Source of the DNA: Rhodoferax sp.
Lineage (GTDB): Bacteria > Pseudomonadota > Gammaproteobacteria > Burkholderiales > Burkholderiaceae_C
Length of the DNA: 63,384 bases
Assembly: GCF_030697375.1 (NCBI RefSeq)
Contig: NZ_JAUYQD010000100.1
Coordinates: forward strand, 1 to 63,384
Direction of reading: 5' to 3'
A program made the translations under genes and the position numbers. The notes below the pieces were generated by a model. It was not told the origin of the DNA. It did no database searches and saw only the letters and a list, made by a program, of their open reading frames with translations. This document shows, piece by piece, positions 50,328 through 58,593 of this stretch; the first letter of the stretch is position 1; every line of letters starts with the position of its first letter.

Positions 50328-51518
50328 ATGGGAAAAGAAAAATTCACACGTACCAAGCCCCACGTCAATGTGGGCACCATTGGCCACGTTGACCACGGCA
50401 AAACCACGCTGACTGCTGCCATCACCACGGTGTTGGCTGCCAAGTTTGGTGGTCAAGCCAAGGCCTATGACCAAATTGACGCGGCACCTGAAGAAAAAGC
50501 ACGCGGTATTACCATCAACACCGCCCACGTTGAGTACGAAACGGCCAATCGCCACTACGCGCACGTGGATTGCCCCGGACACGCTGACTATGTGAAAAAC
50601 ATGATCACCGGTGCTGCCCAGATGGATGGCGCGATTTTGGTCTGCTCCGCAGCCGACGGCCCTATGCCTCAAACCCGCGAGCACATCCTGCTGGCGCGCC
50701 AGGTGGGTGTTCCTTACATCATCGTGTTCTTGAACAAGTGCGACATGGTGGATGATGCTGAACTGCTCGAATTGGTCGAGATGGAAGTTCGCGAGTTGCT
50801 CGACAAATACGATTTTCCTGGTGATGCAACCCCCATCATCCACGGCTCCGCCAAGCTCGCCATGGAAGGCGACAAGGGTGCTTTGGGTGAAGAAGCCATC
50901 ATGAAGTTGGCTGATGCGCTGGACACCTACATCCCCTTGCCCGAGCGTGCAGTGGACGGTGCTTTCCTGATGCCTGTGGAAGACGTGTTCTCCATCTCCG
51001 GTCGTGGTACCGTGGTGACTGGCCGTGTGGAGCGCGGTGTGGTCAAAGTCGGCGAAGAAATTGAAATCGTTGGTATCGCTGACACCCAAAAGACCACCTG
51101 CACCGGCGTGGAAATGTTCCGCTAGTTGCTGGACCAAGGTCAGGCAGGCGACAACGGGGGTATCTTGTTGCGCGGCACCAAGCGTGAAGACGTGCAGCGC
51201 GGCCAAGTGCTGTGCAAGCCCGGCTCCATCAAGCCCCACACCCACTTCACTGGCGAGATCTATGTCTTGTCCAAGGACGAGGGCGGCCGTCACACACCTT
51301 TCTTCAACAACTACCGTCCCCAGTTTTACTTCCGCACCACGGACGTGACTGGTGCGATCGAGTTGCCAGAAGGCAAAGAAATGGTGATGCCAGGCGACAA
51401 CGTCTCGATCACTGTGAAATTGATCAACCCCATTGCCATGGAAGAAGGCCTGCGCTTCGCGATCCGCGAAGGCGGTCGTACCGTGGGTGCGGGTGTGGTT
51501 GCCAAGATCATTGCGTAA
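50328..51518 (+). pseudogene. tuf: Elongation factor Tu with in-frame TAG at codon 266
   Basis: The reading frame gives a full EF-Tu of ~396 residues interrupted by one stop. Codons 1-265 (50328-51122) encode domain 1 (GHVDHGKTT, DCPGHADYVKNM, NKCDMVD) and most of domain 2, up to TGVEMFR. Position 51123-51125 is TAG where EF-Tu has Lys (MFR-K-LLDQGQ, normally AAG). The same frame then continues to the normal end (VAKIIA, 51518). A single A-to-T change explains it. Either the copy is a nonsense allele, with a second tuf elsewhere in the genome, or it is a base-call error. There is no sign of decay elsewhere in the gene, which argues for a recent change or an error. Confidence 0.9.
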
Positions 51519-51542
51519 TTCGCAGTTCAACAAGGAATTACC

Positions 51543-51857
51543 ATGGCTACCAAGCAAAAAATTCGCATTCGCCTGAAAGCGTTTGACTACAAACTGATCG
51601 ACCAATCGGCTGCCGAAATCGTGGAAACCGCGAAACGCACTGGTGCGATTGTCAAGGGCCCAGTGCCTTTGCCAACCCGCATGAAGCGTTTTGACATTCT
51701 GCGTTCACCCCACGTGAACAAGGCCAGTCGCGATCAGTTCGAAATTCGTACCCACCAGCGTCTCATGGACATTGTGGATCCTACGGATAAAACGGTTGAT
51801 GCATTGATGAAGCTTGATTTGCCAGCCGGCGTGGACGTCGAAATCAAACTTCAATAA
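51543..51857 (+). CDS. rpsJ: 30S ribosomal protein S10
   Basis: 104 residues. KIRIRLKAFDYKLIDQS, GPVPLPTRMKRFDILRSPHVNK and DQFEIRTHQRL are diagnostic. It also acts as NusE in antitermination. 24 bp after tuf; here it ends the str operon, and a new promoter precedes rplC. Confidence 0.99.
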   Translation: MATKQKIRIRLKAFDYKLIDQSAAEIVETAKRTGAIVKGPVPLPTRMKRFDILRSPHVNKASRDQFEIRTHQRLMDIVDPTDKTVDALMKLDLPAGVDVEIKLQ

Positions 51858-51920
51858 TCGTTGGCAGGCGGGGTCAATTGCCAAACACTTGAATCCGCAT
51901 CCACAGAGTAGGGATGGGGC

Positions 51921-51949
51921 TTGCGTCTTGCGCAGGTCCGCGTTATACT
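51921..51949 (+). promoter_or_regulatory. Promoter of the rplC operon
   Basis: TTGCGT (51921-51926), 17-nt spacer, TATACT (51944-51949); predicted start ~51956. It makes the L3-S17 genes a separate unit from rpsJ. Confidence 0.7.
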
Positions 51950-51955
51950 CGCAGG

Positions 51956-51989
51956 CTTCATTGAATTTGCTCTTGCATTTTCAATGAAG
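51956..51989 (+). promoter_or_regulatory. Leader hairpin at the 5' end of the rplC mRNA
   Basis: A perfect 10-bp inverted repeat CTTCATTGAA / TTCAATGAAG with a 14-nt loop, followed by TTTT. It begins at the predicted transcription start. It has the shape of an attenuator. In E. coli ribosomal protein L4 controls the S10 operon at a leader hairpin, and here rplD (L4) is the second gene. Confidence 0.5.
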
Positions 51990-52062
51990 TTTTACTAACA
52001 GTCTCTCACGCAAAACGCTGTCACCAATTGAAGTGGCGGTGGTGGGAGTTACGGAGAAAATA

Positions 52063-52743
52063 ATGAGTCTTAGCAATCGTTTAGGGTTGCTGGGTCGCAA
52101 GGTTGGCATGATGCGCCTATTCACCGATGACGGGGATGCAGTTCCTGTTACGGTGGTAGATGTGTCTAACAACCGCGTAACCCAGGTGAAAACCCAGGAG
52201 AATGATGGCTACGTTGCCTTGCAGGTAACGTTCGGTTCGCGCAAAGCTTCGCGTGTAACCAAGCCAGTGGCTGGGCACCTCGCAAAAGCGGGTGTTGAAG
52301 CTGGTGAAATCATTCAAGAATTCCGTGTAACCGCTGACGCGGCTGCCCAGTACCAAGCGGGTGCCACAGTGCCTGTGTCGGCTGTGTTTGCAGTTGGTCA
52401 AAAGGTGGATGTGCAAGGCACAACCATTGGTAAAGGTTTTGCGGGGACTATCAAGCGCCACCATATGAGTTCGCAGCGTGCGTCGCACGGCAATAGCCGT
52501 TCGCACAATGTTCCCGGCTCTATCGGTATGGCCCAGGATCCAGGTCGTGTTTTTCCTGGTAAGCGTATGACGGGTCATCTGGGTGATGACACTGTGACAA
52601 CACAGAATCTGGATATTTTCCGCATTGATGAGTCTCGCCAGTTGTTGCTGATCAAGGGTGCTATTCCTGGATCTGCTGGTGGATTTGTGTCTGTGCGTCC
52701 GGCTGTTAAGGCCAAGGCTGAAGCCGCGAAAGGAGCGAACTAA
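52063..52743 (+). CDS. rplC: 50S ribosomal protein L3
   Basis: 226 residues from ATG 52063 (GGAG upstream; the upstream 52033 start is in the leader). LGLLGRKVGMMRLFTDDGDAVPVTVV, GKGFAGTIKRHHMSSQRASHGNS and QDPGRVFPGKRMTGHLGD are present. Last A of the stop is the first base of the rplD ATG. Confidence 0.98.
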   Translation: MSLSNRLGLLGRKVGMMRLFTDDGDAVPVTVVDVSNNRVTQVKTQENDGYVALQVTFGSRKASRVTKPVAGHLAKAGVEAGEIIQEFRVTADAAAQYQAGATVPVSAVFAVGQKVDVQGTTIGKGFAGTIKRHHMSSQRASHGNSRSHNVPGSIGMAQDPGRVFPGKRMTGHLGDDTVTTQNLDIFRIDESRQLLLIKGAIPGSAGGFVSVRPAVKAKAEAAKGAN

Positions 52744-53363
52744 TGCAGCTCGAACTCCTAAACGACCAAGGTCAGGCGACTTCCAAATTCGAGGCTCCTG
52801 AGACTGTGTTTGGTCGCGAATACAACGAAGATCTGGTTCACCAGGTTGTGGTTGCTTTCCAGGCCAACGCGCGCCAGGGCACCCGTGCTCAGAAGGATCG
52901 CGAACAGGTCAAGCACTCGACCAAGAAGCCATTCAAGCAAAAGGGAACGGGCCGTGCCCGTGCCGGTATGACTTCCTCGCCTTTGTGGCGCGGAGGCGGT
53001 CGGATTTTCCCGAACATGCCTGATGAAAATTTCGCACAAAAAATCAACAAAAAGATGTACCGCGCCGGTATGGCCGCCATCTTGTCCCAGTTGGCCCGTG
53101 AAGGTCGTCTGGCAGTGGTTGATTCGTTGACGGTCGATTCGCCCAAGACAAAGCCATTGGCTGCAAAGTTCAAGGCGATGAATTTGGCTTCTGTGTTGGT
53201 GATTGCCGACGAAGTTGATGAAAACCTGTACCTCGCATCGCGCAATCTGGTGAACATCATGGTGGTAGAGCCCCGTTACGCCGATCCGGTGTCGTTGGTT
53301 CATTACCGCAAGGTGTTGGTAACCAAGGCTGCCATGGACAAACTCAAGGAGATGTTCGCATGA
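52743..53363 (+). CDS. rplD: 50S ribosomal protein L4
   Basis: 206 residues, normal. The basic loop KHSTKKPFKQKGTGRARAG and the SSPLWRGGGRIFPNMP segment are typical. In E. coli this protein controls S10-operon transcription and translation. Overlaps rplW by 4 bp. Confidence 0.98.
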   Translation: MQLELLNDQGQATSKFEAPETVFGREYNEDLVHQVVVAFQANARQGTRAQKDREQVKHSTKKPFKQKGTGRARAGMTSSPLWRGGGRIFPNMPDENFAQKINKKMYRAGMAAILSQLAREGRLAVVDSLTVDSPKTKPLAAKFKAMNLASVLVIADEVDENLYLASRNLVNIMVVEPRYADPVSLVHYRKVLVTKAAMDKLKEMFA

Positions 53364-53686
53364 GCCACGGTCCCAATTTAACCAAGTTTGACGAAGGCCG
53401 CTTGATGAAGGTGCTCGTTGCTCCCATTGTGTCTGAAAAGGCAACTATGGTGGCAGAGAAGAGCAATGCGGTGACCTTCAAGGTGTTGCAAGACGCTACC
53501 AAATATGAAATCAAAGCCGCTGTGGAATTGATGTTCAAGGTTGAGGTTAAAGGCGTTTCTGTGATGAACACTAAAGGCAAAACCAAGCGTTTTGGCAAAT
53601 CGGTGGGTCGTCGCGACAATGTCCGCAAGGCATATGTCACGTTGAAACCCGGCCAAGAGCTGAACCTCGGCGGGGAGGCTGCGTAA
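53360..53686 (+). CDS. rplW: 50S ribosomal protein L23
   Basis: 108 residues. The LMKVLVAPIVSEKATMVAEKSNAVTF start and VGRRDNVRKAYVTLKPGQEL end are diagnostic. It forms part of the exit-tunnel docking site for trigger factor and SRP. Confidence 0.98.
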   Translation: MSHGPNLTKFDEGRLMKVLVAPIVSEKATMVAEKSNAVTFKVLQDATKYEIKAAVELMFKVEVKGVSVMNTKGKTKRFGKSVGRRDNVRKAYVTLKPGQELNLGGEAA

Positions 53687-53688
53687 TC

Positions 53689-54513
53689 ATGGCTGTTATC
53701 AAAATGAAACCAACTTCCCCAGGCCGTCGTGGCGTGGTGAAGATTTCGCGTGACCACCTGCACAAGGGTGCGCCCCACGCTGCCTTGTTGGAGCCCCAAT
53801 TCCAGCAAGCCGGTCGTAACAACAACGGCCACATTACGACGCGTCACAAGGGTGGTGGTCATAAACACCACTATCGTGTGGTCGACTTCCGTCGTATCAA
53901 AGATGGCATTCCGGCAAAAGTGGAACGCATTGAATACGATCCTAACCGTTCCGCGCACATCGCCTTGGTGTGTTATGCAGACGGTGAGCGTCAGTACATC
54001 ATTGCTCCGCGTGGTCTGGAAGTTGGTGCATCCATCATGAGCGGCTCGGAAGCGCCGATTCGTGTTGGCAACACCTTGCCAATCCGCAACATTCCTGTCG
54101 GTTCGATCATCCATTGCGTCGAACTCCAGGTGGGCAAAGGTGCTCAGATCATCCGCTCTGCGGGTACTTCTGCAACCTTGTTGGCCCGCGAAGGCACTTA
54201 CGCTCAGGTTCGCATGCGTTCTGGTGAGGTTCGCAAGATCCACATCGACTGCCGTGCAACATTGGGCCAAGTCGCTAACGAAGAGCACAGCCTGCGTCGC
54301 CTCGGTAAAGCCGGTGTGAAACGCTGGATGGGTATTCGCCCAACCGTTCGCGGTGTGGTGATGAACCCAGTGGACCACCCTCATGGCGGTGGCGAAGGCA
54401 AGACTGGCGAAGGCCGTCATGCAGTCGATCCTTGGGGCAATTTGACCAAGGGTTACCGTACCCGTAACAACAAGCGCACGCAGGTCATGATCGTGTCGCG
54501 TCGCAAGAAGTAA
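53689..54513 (+). CDS. rplB: 50S ribosomal protein L2
   Basis: 274 residues, normal. TTRHKGGGHKHHYRVVDF, and VMNPVDHPHGGGEGKTGEGRHAVDPWG (which carries the essential peptidyl-transferase-region His) are present. Confidence 0.99.
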   Translation: MAVIKMKPTSPGRRGVVKISRDHLHKGAPHAALLEPQFQQAGRNNNGHITTRHKGGGHKHHYRVVDFRRIKDGIPAKVERIEYDPNRSAHIALVCYADGERQYIIAPRGLEVGASIMSGSEAPIRVGNTLPIRNIPVGSIIHCVELQVGKGAQIIRSAGTSATLLAREGTYAQVRMRSGEVRKIHIDCRATLGQVANEEHSLRRLGKAGVKRWMGIRPTVRGVVMNPVDHPHGGGEGKTGEGRHAVDPWGNLTKGYRTRNNKRTQVMIVSRRKK

Positions 54514-54524
54514 GGGGAACGTAA

Positions 54525-54803
54525 ATGACTCGCTCTCTCAAAAAGGGTCCCTTTGTGGATCACCACTTGGTAGCCAAAACCGAAAAGGCTGTTGCTACCA
54601 AGGACAAGAAGCCAATTAAGACTTGGTCACGTCGCTCCATGATCTTGCCCGAGTTCATCGGCTTGACCATTGCGGTGCACAACGGCAAACAGCACGTGCC
54701 AGTCTATATTACCGACCAAATGGTAGGCCACAAGTTGGGTGAGTTTGCGCTCACACGGACTTTCAAGGGCCATCCTGCGGACAAAAAAGTCCAAAAGAAA
54801 TAA
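54525..54803 (+). CDS. rpsS: 30S ribosomal protein S19
   Basis: 92 residues. MTRSLKKGPFVDHHL, SRRSMILPEFIGLTIAVHNGK and GHKLGEFALTRTFKGH are diagnostic. Its stop overlaps the rplV ribosome-binding site. Confidence 0.99.
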   Translation: MTRSLKKGPFVDHHLVAKTEKAVATKDKKPIKTWSRRSMILPEFIGLTIAVHNGKQHVPVYITDQMVGHKLGEFALTRTFKGHPADKKVQKK

Positions 54804-54810
54804 GGAGGTG
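54802..54810 (+). promoter_or_regulatory. Unusually strong ribosome-binding site of rplV
   Basis: AAGGAGGTG, nearly full complementarity to the 16S rRNA 3' end, 3 nt before ATG 54814. It overlaps the rpsS TAA stop (54801-54803) and rules out the longer reading from 54739. Confidence 0.75.
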
Positions 54811-54813
54811 ACC

Positions 54814-55143
54814 ATGGAAACTCGTGCAACCCTTCGTGGCGTTCGTTTATCGGTCGACAAAGGCCGTTTGGTCGCGGATCTGATTCGCGGCAAGAAGGTG
54901 GATCAAGCCCTGAACATCTTGCAGTTCACGCAGAAAAAAGCTGCTGTGATCATCAAGAAGGTTCTGGAGTCCGCCATCGCTAATGCTGAGCACAATGATG
55001 GTGCCGACATCGACGAGTTGAAGGTGAAAACCATCTACGTCGAGCAAGGTGCTTCTTTGCGTCGCTTCACGGCCCGCGCCAAAGGTCGCGGAAATCAAAT
55101 CAGAAAACCGACGTGCCACGTGTACGTGACGGTTGGTAACTGA
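54814..55143 (+). CDS. rplV: 50S ribosomal protein L22
   Basis: 109 residues. METRATLRGVRLSVDKGRLVADLIRGKKV and the C-terminal RFTARAKGRGNQIRKPTCHVYV are typical. The beta-hairpin loop lines the exit tunnel and appears intact. Confidence 0.98.
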   Translation: METRATLRGVRLSVDKGRLVADLIRGKKVDQALNILQFTQKKAAVIIKKVLESAIANAEHNDGADIDELKVKTIYVEQGASLRRFTARAKGRGNQIRKPTCHVYVTVGN

Positions 55144-55159
55144 AAGAGGCCAGGAAGAT

Positions 55160-56053
55160 ATGGGACAAAAAATCCACCCAACCGGCTTTCGCTTGAGCGT
55201 TAGCCGCAATTGGTCCTCACGCTGGTACGCAAACAACCGTGACTTCGCTGGCATGCTGGCTGAAGACATCAAGGTTCGCGAATACCTGAAGCTCAAACTC
55301 AAGAACGCGTCCGTTTCGCGCATCTTGATCGAGCGTCCTGCCAAGAACGCACGCATCACCATTTACTCGGCACGTCCGGGCGTGGTGATCGGCAAAAAGG
55401 GCGAGGATATCGAAAACCTCAAGCGCGACCTCAGCAAGCAGCTGGGCGTGCCTGTGGCAGTGAACATCGAAGAAGTGCGCAAGCCCGAGATCGATGCCAA
55501 GCTGATCGCCGACAGCATTACGCAGCAATTGGAAAAGCGGATCATGTTCCGCCGTGCCATGAAGCGCGCCATGCAAAATGCCATGCGTCTGGGTGCCCTG
55601 GGCATCAAGATCATGTCGTCCGGTCGTTTGAATGGCATTGAAATCGCCCGTTGCGAGTGGTACCGCGAAGGTCGCGTGCCACTTCACACCCTGCGTGCTG
55701 ACATCGACTACGGTACTTCCGAAGCCAAAACCACTTACGGCATTATTGGCGTAAAGGTTTGGGTCTACAAGGGCGACACGCTGGGTCGTAACGACCTGCC
55801 TGCCGCTGTGGAGCCCCGTGCTGAAGAAGAGCGCCGTCCACGTGGACCGCGTCGTGATGACCGTGGCGGTGCACGCCCTGGGTCTGACCGTCCCGCCCCC
55901 CGTGGCGCTCGTCGTCCAGCTGGCAGCAATGCCGCCCCTGCTGATGGCAGCGACAAACCCGCAGAAGCCACTGGTGGCGATGCAAAACCCGCCGTTAAGC
56001 GCGTTCGCACAGTCGCCGCGCCAGCTGCAGCAGCTGACGGTAAAGGAGAATAA
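55160..56053 (+). CDS. rpsC: 30S ribosomal protein S3 with long basic C-terminal tail
   Basis: 297 residues. The KH domain (VVIGKKGEDIENLKRDLS) and core end around GVKVWVYKGDTLGR. The last ~80 residues are a disordered, Arg/Pro/Gly/Ala-rich tail (PRGPRRDDRGGARPG, DRPAPRGARR, then Ala/Lys/Asp). E. coli S3 is ~233 residues, so this tail is an extension. ATG 55160 is chosen because it gives the universal MGQKIHPTGFRL start; GAGGCCAGGAAG lies upstream. Confidence 0.98.
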   Translation: MGQKIHPTGFRLSVSRNWSSRWYANNRDFAGMLAEDIKVREYLKLKLKNASVSRILIERPAKNARITIYSARPGVVIGKKGEDIENLKRDLSKQLGVPVAVNIEEVRKPEIDAKLIADSITQQLEKRIMFRRAMKRAMQNAMRLGALGIKIMSSGRLNGIEIARCEWYREGRVPLHTLRADIDYGTSEAKTTYGIIGVKVWVYKGDTLGRNDLPAAVEPRAEEERRPRGPRRDDRGGARPGSDRPAPRGARRPAGSNAAPADGSDKPAEATGGDAKPAVKRVRTVAAPAAAADGKGE

Positions 56054-56055
56054 CC

Positions 56056-56472
56056 ATGTTGCAACCCGCTCGCCGGAAATACCGCAAAGAGCAAAAGGGC
56101 CGTAACACCGGCATCGCGACCCGAGGCAGCTCGGTCGCGTTCGGTGACTTCGGTCTGAAATGTACAGACCGTGGCCGTTTGACGGCACGCCAGATCGAAG
56201 CTGCACGCCGTGCAATTTCCCGCCACGTGAAGCGTGGTGGTCGTATCTGGATTCGCGTATTCCCCGACAAGCCGATTTCCCAAAAGCCTGCTGAAGTGCG
56301 TATGGGTAACGGTAAAGGCAATCCCGAGTACTACGTGGCTGAAATTCAGCCCGGAAAAATCGTGTTTGAAATCGTTGGTGTTACCGAAGAACTCGCCCGT
56401 GAAGCGTTCCGTCTGGCTGCTGCAAAGCTGCCATTGCGGACCACCTTCGTGGCGCGCATGATCGGTCAGTAA
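56056..56472 (+). CDS. rplP: 50S ribosomal protein L16
   Basis: 138 residues. MLQPARRKYRKEQKGRNTG, the GRLTARQIEAARRAISRHVKRGG core and RVFPDKPISQKPAEVRMGNGKG are diagnostic. Two bases separate it from rpsC. Confidence 0.99.
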   Translation: MLQPARRKYRKEQKGRNTGIATRGSSVAFGDFGLKCTDRGRLTARQIEAARRAISRHVKRGGRIWIRVFPDKPISQKPAEVRMGNGKGNPEYYVAEIQPGKIVFEIVGVTEELAREAFRLAAAKLPLRTTFVARMIGQ

Positions 56473-56488
56473 TCAGGAGAATGAAGAA

Positions 56489-56695
56489 ATGAAAGCTGCT
56501 GAACTGCGCCAAAAAGACGTTGCCGGCCTGCAAACCGAAGTCAAAGCGCTGCAAAAAGCACACTTTGGACTGCGTATGCAAAAAGCCACGCAACAAATTA
56601 CCAACACCGCTACGCTGCGCATTGCGCGCCGCGATATTGCTCGCGCCAAGACTATTCTTGTCGAGAAGCAAAGCGCTGAAAAATCCGCCAAATAA
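56489..56695 (+). CDS. rpmC: 50S ribosomal protein L29
   Basis: 68 residues. MKAAELRQKDVAGLQTEVKA, KAHFGLRMQKATQQITNTA and the closing helix IARRDIARAKTIL match L29. Confidence 0.97.
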   Translation: MKAAELRQKDVAGLQTEVKALQKAHFGLRMQKATQQITNTATLRIARRDIARAKTILVEKQSAEKSAK

Positions 56696-56704
56696 GGAGC
56701 GAAC

Positions 56705-56974
56705 ATGACGGAAGCTAAAAAATCCCTCAAGCGCACCTTGATTGGCAAGGTGGTCAGCGACAAGCGTGCCAAAACTGTGACTGTGCTGATTGAGCGTCGT
56801 GTGAAGCACGAACTCTACGGCAAGATCGTTGGTAAATCCAGCAAGTACCACGCCCATGACGAAAAGGGCGAGTACAAGATGGGTGATGTCATCGAAATTA
56901 CCGAAAGCCGTCCAATTTCCAAAACCAAGAATTGGGTTGCGACCCGCTTGGTGGAAAAGGCCGCTGCGGTGTAA
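56705..56974 (+). CDS. rpsQ: 30S ribosomal protein S17
   Basis: 89 residues. KSLKRTLIGKVVSDKRAKTVTVLIERRVKHELYGK and GDVIEITESRPISKTKNW are typical. Last gene of the operon; rplN-rplX-rplE, which usually follow, are not here. Confidence 0.98.
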   Translation: MTEAKKSLKRTLIGKVVSDKRAKTVTVLIERRVKHELYGKIVGKSSKYHAHDEKGEYKMGDVIEITESRPISKTKNWVATRLVEKAAAV

Positions 56975-57009
56975 GCCTATCGGTCAACTTGACTGCAGGT
57001 TTTTGAATT

Positions 57010-57033
57010 ACGGCCCACAATGTGGGCCGTTTT
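57010..57033 (+). terminator. Terminator after rpsQ
   Basis: ACGGCCCAC-AAT-GTGGGCCGT stem-loop followed by TTTT, 35 bp after the rpsQ stop. It ends the ribosomal operon. Confidence 0.85.
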
Positions 57034-57076
57034 CATTGGTGCGTGGATATCACGCACCGCAACCCAAGGAACCAGC

Positions 57077-57583
57077 ATGATTCAAGTAGGCGACACACTT
57101 CCCCAGACCACATTGATGGAATTTGTGGAGGTGGAAGGCAATGGATGCAGCATCGGGCCCAATCCGGTCGATGTGTCCCAAGCGACTGCGGGAAAGACCA
57201 TTGCCTTGTTTGCGCTGCCCGGTGCGTTTACCCCGACCTGCTCTGCCAAACACGTCCCCGGCTATGTCGAAAGCGTCGAAGCCTTCAAAGCCGCAGGCGT
57301 GGATGAAATCTGGTGTGTGAGCGTGAATGACGCATTTGTCATGGGTGCATGGGCACGTGACCAAAAGACCGACGGAAAAGTGCGCATGTTGGCCGATGGC
57401 AGTGCGGCGTTTGCCCAGGCGACCGGCTTGACGCTGGACTTGACCAGCCGCGGCATGGGACTGCGCAGCAACCGCTATTCCATGTTGGTGAAGGACGGCA
57501 AAGTGGCCTCCCTCAACATCGAAGGCCCTGGCAAATTCGAGGTCAGCGATGCCGCGACGCTTCTGGCGCAGGTCAAGGCCTGA
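57077..57583 (+). CDS. Peroxiredoxin (Prx5 type)
   Basis: 168 residues from ATG 57077; the 57020 start lies in the terminator. The peroxidatic motif PGAFTPTCSAKHVPGY holds the catalytic Cys. The rest (DEIWCVSVNDAFVMGAWARDQK, GLRSNRYSMLVKDGKV) fits the Prx5/AhpE-like group. It reduces peroxides, usually with glutaredoxin or thioredoxin. It is monocistronic after the ribosomal terminator. Confidence 0.95.
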   Translation: MIQVGDTLPQTTLMEFVEVEGNGCSIGPNPVDVSQATAGKTIALFALPGAFTPTCSAKHVPGYVESVEAFKAAGVDEIWCVSVNDAFVMGAWARDQKTDGKVRMLADGSAAFAQATGLTLDLTSRGMGLRSNRYSMLVKDGKVASLNIEGPGKFEVSDAATLLAQVKA

Positions 57584-57637
57584 GCGGCACAGCACAGGGA
57601 ATACTTCTGCATCCCTTCCCGGCTGGACGCCCTGCGT

Positions 57638-58132
57638 TCATAGCATGGCCTTGAGGTAATGGGCGCCGGGAATCGGGTTGTAGTAGTAGGGCGGGATTTC
57701 CTCAAACGCCAGCTCTTGGTACAGTGCGCGGGCCGACTCCATGTCGTCCAGGGTGTCCAACAGGATGCAGTCGTACCCGCCCACCCGGCCCAGATCCATG
57801 ATGCCTTCGGCCAACAGGCGGCCTACGCCCAAACCACGGTAGGCCGGTCGCACAAAAAGGCGTTTCATTTCACACGCATTGGGGTAGTCGCTGGCATCCA
57901 AGGGACGTAGGGCGCAACAGCCCGCAAAGCTGCCATTCACGGTGGCTGCCAGCAGCGCACCCCGCGGTGCCCTGTACTCACCGGGCAAGCCGTCCAACTC
58001 GGCTTCGAAATTTTGAAAGCACAGATCAATCTTCAGCGTGTCTGCGTATTCTTGAAACAACAAACGGATGGCGTGCAAATCGGGCAGATTGCTGGGGACC
58101 ACCAGCGCTACTTCAGGGGAAACAGTGTGCAT
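57638..58132 (-). CDS. GNAT family N-acetyltransferase
   Basis: 164 residues. The acetyl-CoA-binding motif A is CEMKRLFVRPAYRGLGVGRLLAEGIM (R-x-x-G-x-G/A), followed by YDCILLDTLDDMESARALYQELAFEEIPPYYYNPIPGA. Acceptor substrate unknown. Convergent with the peroxiredoxin gene. Confidence 0.9.
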   Translation of the reverse strand: MHTVSPEVALVVPSNLPDLHAIRLLFQEYADTLKIDLCFQNFEAELDGLPGEYRAPRGALLAATVNGSFAGCCALRPLDASDYPNACEMKRLFVRPAYRGLGVGRLLAEGIMDLGRVGGYDCILLDTLDDMESARALYQELAFEEIPPYYYNPIPGAHYLKAML

Positions 58133-58593
58133 AAGTGAACGTCAAGCTAAAAGGGCCCAGCGCAGCAGATAAGCGATAGCGCAGGCGCAAAACCCGAAAA
58201 TAATGGCACGCCCATACAGCGGGAGGCACCATCGTCGCGCGAAGACTCCAAGTGTGCTCGCCCTTGGTCAAGCGCACCCAGTGGGGTGATCGTCATTTTA
58301 GCCACGCGCCCAGTTGTGGCAACCTCGTCGCTGCTGGAAAGCACCGTAGCCACCGACTGCGGCAGAACCAGACGTGCCGGTACCGGCCGTGCGTCGATTT
58401 TTCCCATGGGCCCGCGATGCCGACCATTGCGCCCCCTTTTTGTGCGATCGCCTCATGCCCTATGAAATGGGTAGATGCATCTGGCGATGCGTCAAGCCCG
58501 GGGATGCCGCCGGATTGCCATCAGGACGCGCGCGCAGCGCACCGCGTTACGATAGCCCCATTGCCACCTACCATCTTCAAGGGAGCGCCATCC
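58133..58593. other. 460-bp interval without a well-supported gene
   Basis: Between the GNAT start and the DUF4197 start. It contains a minus-strand reading frame (58147-58407, listed separately) and no clear promoter, terminator or repeat. The stretch 58408-58593 has no feature I can name. Confidence 0.4.
58147..58407 (-). CDS. Small hypothetical protein (weak)
   Basis: 86 codons from ATG 58407. The N-terminal half (ARPVPARLVLPQSVATVLSS, TTGRVAKMTITPLGALDQGR) looks protein-like. The C-terminal half is less so and ends in a hydrophobic/Cys-containing stretch. No recognised domain and no ribosome-binding site of note. It may be a real small gene or a chance frame. Confidence 0.25.
   Translation of the reverse strand: MGKIDARPVPARLVLPQSVATVLSSSDEVATTGRVAKMTITPLGALDQGRAHLESSRDDGASRCMGVPLFSGFAPALSLICCAGPF

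Noticed and set aside
51126..51518. Second half of tuf as a separate 130-residue gene starting at TTG
   Set aside because: It begins in the middle of EF-Tu domain 2 with no ribosome-binding site; it is the remainder of the interrupted tuf frame.
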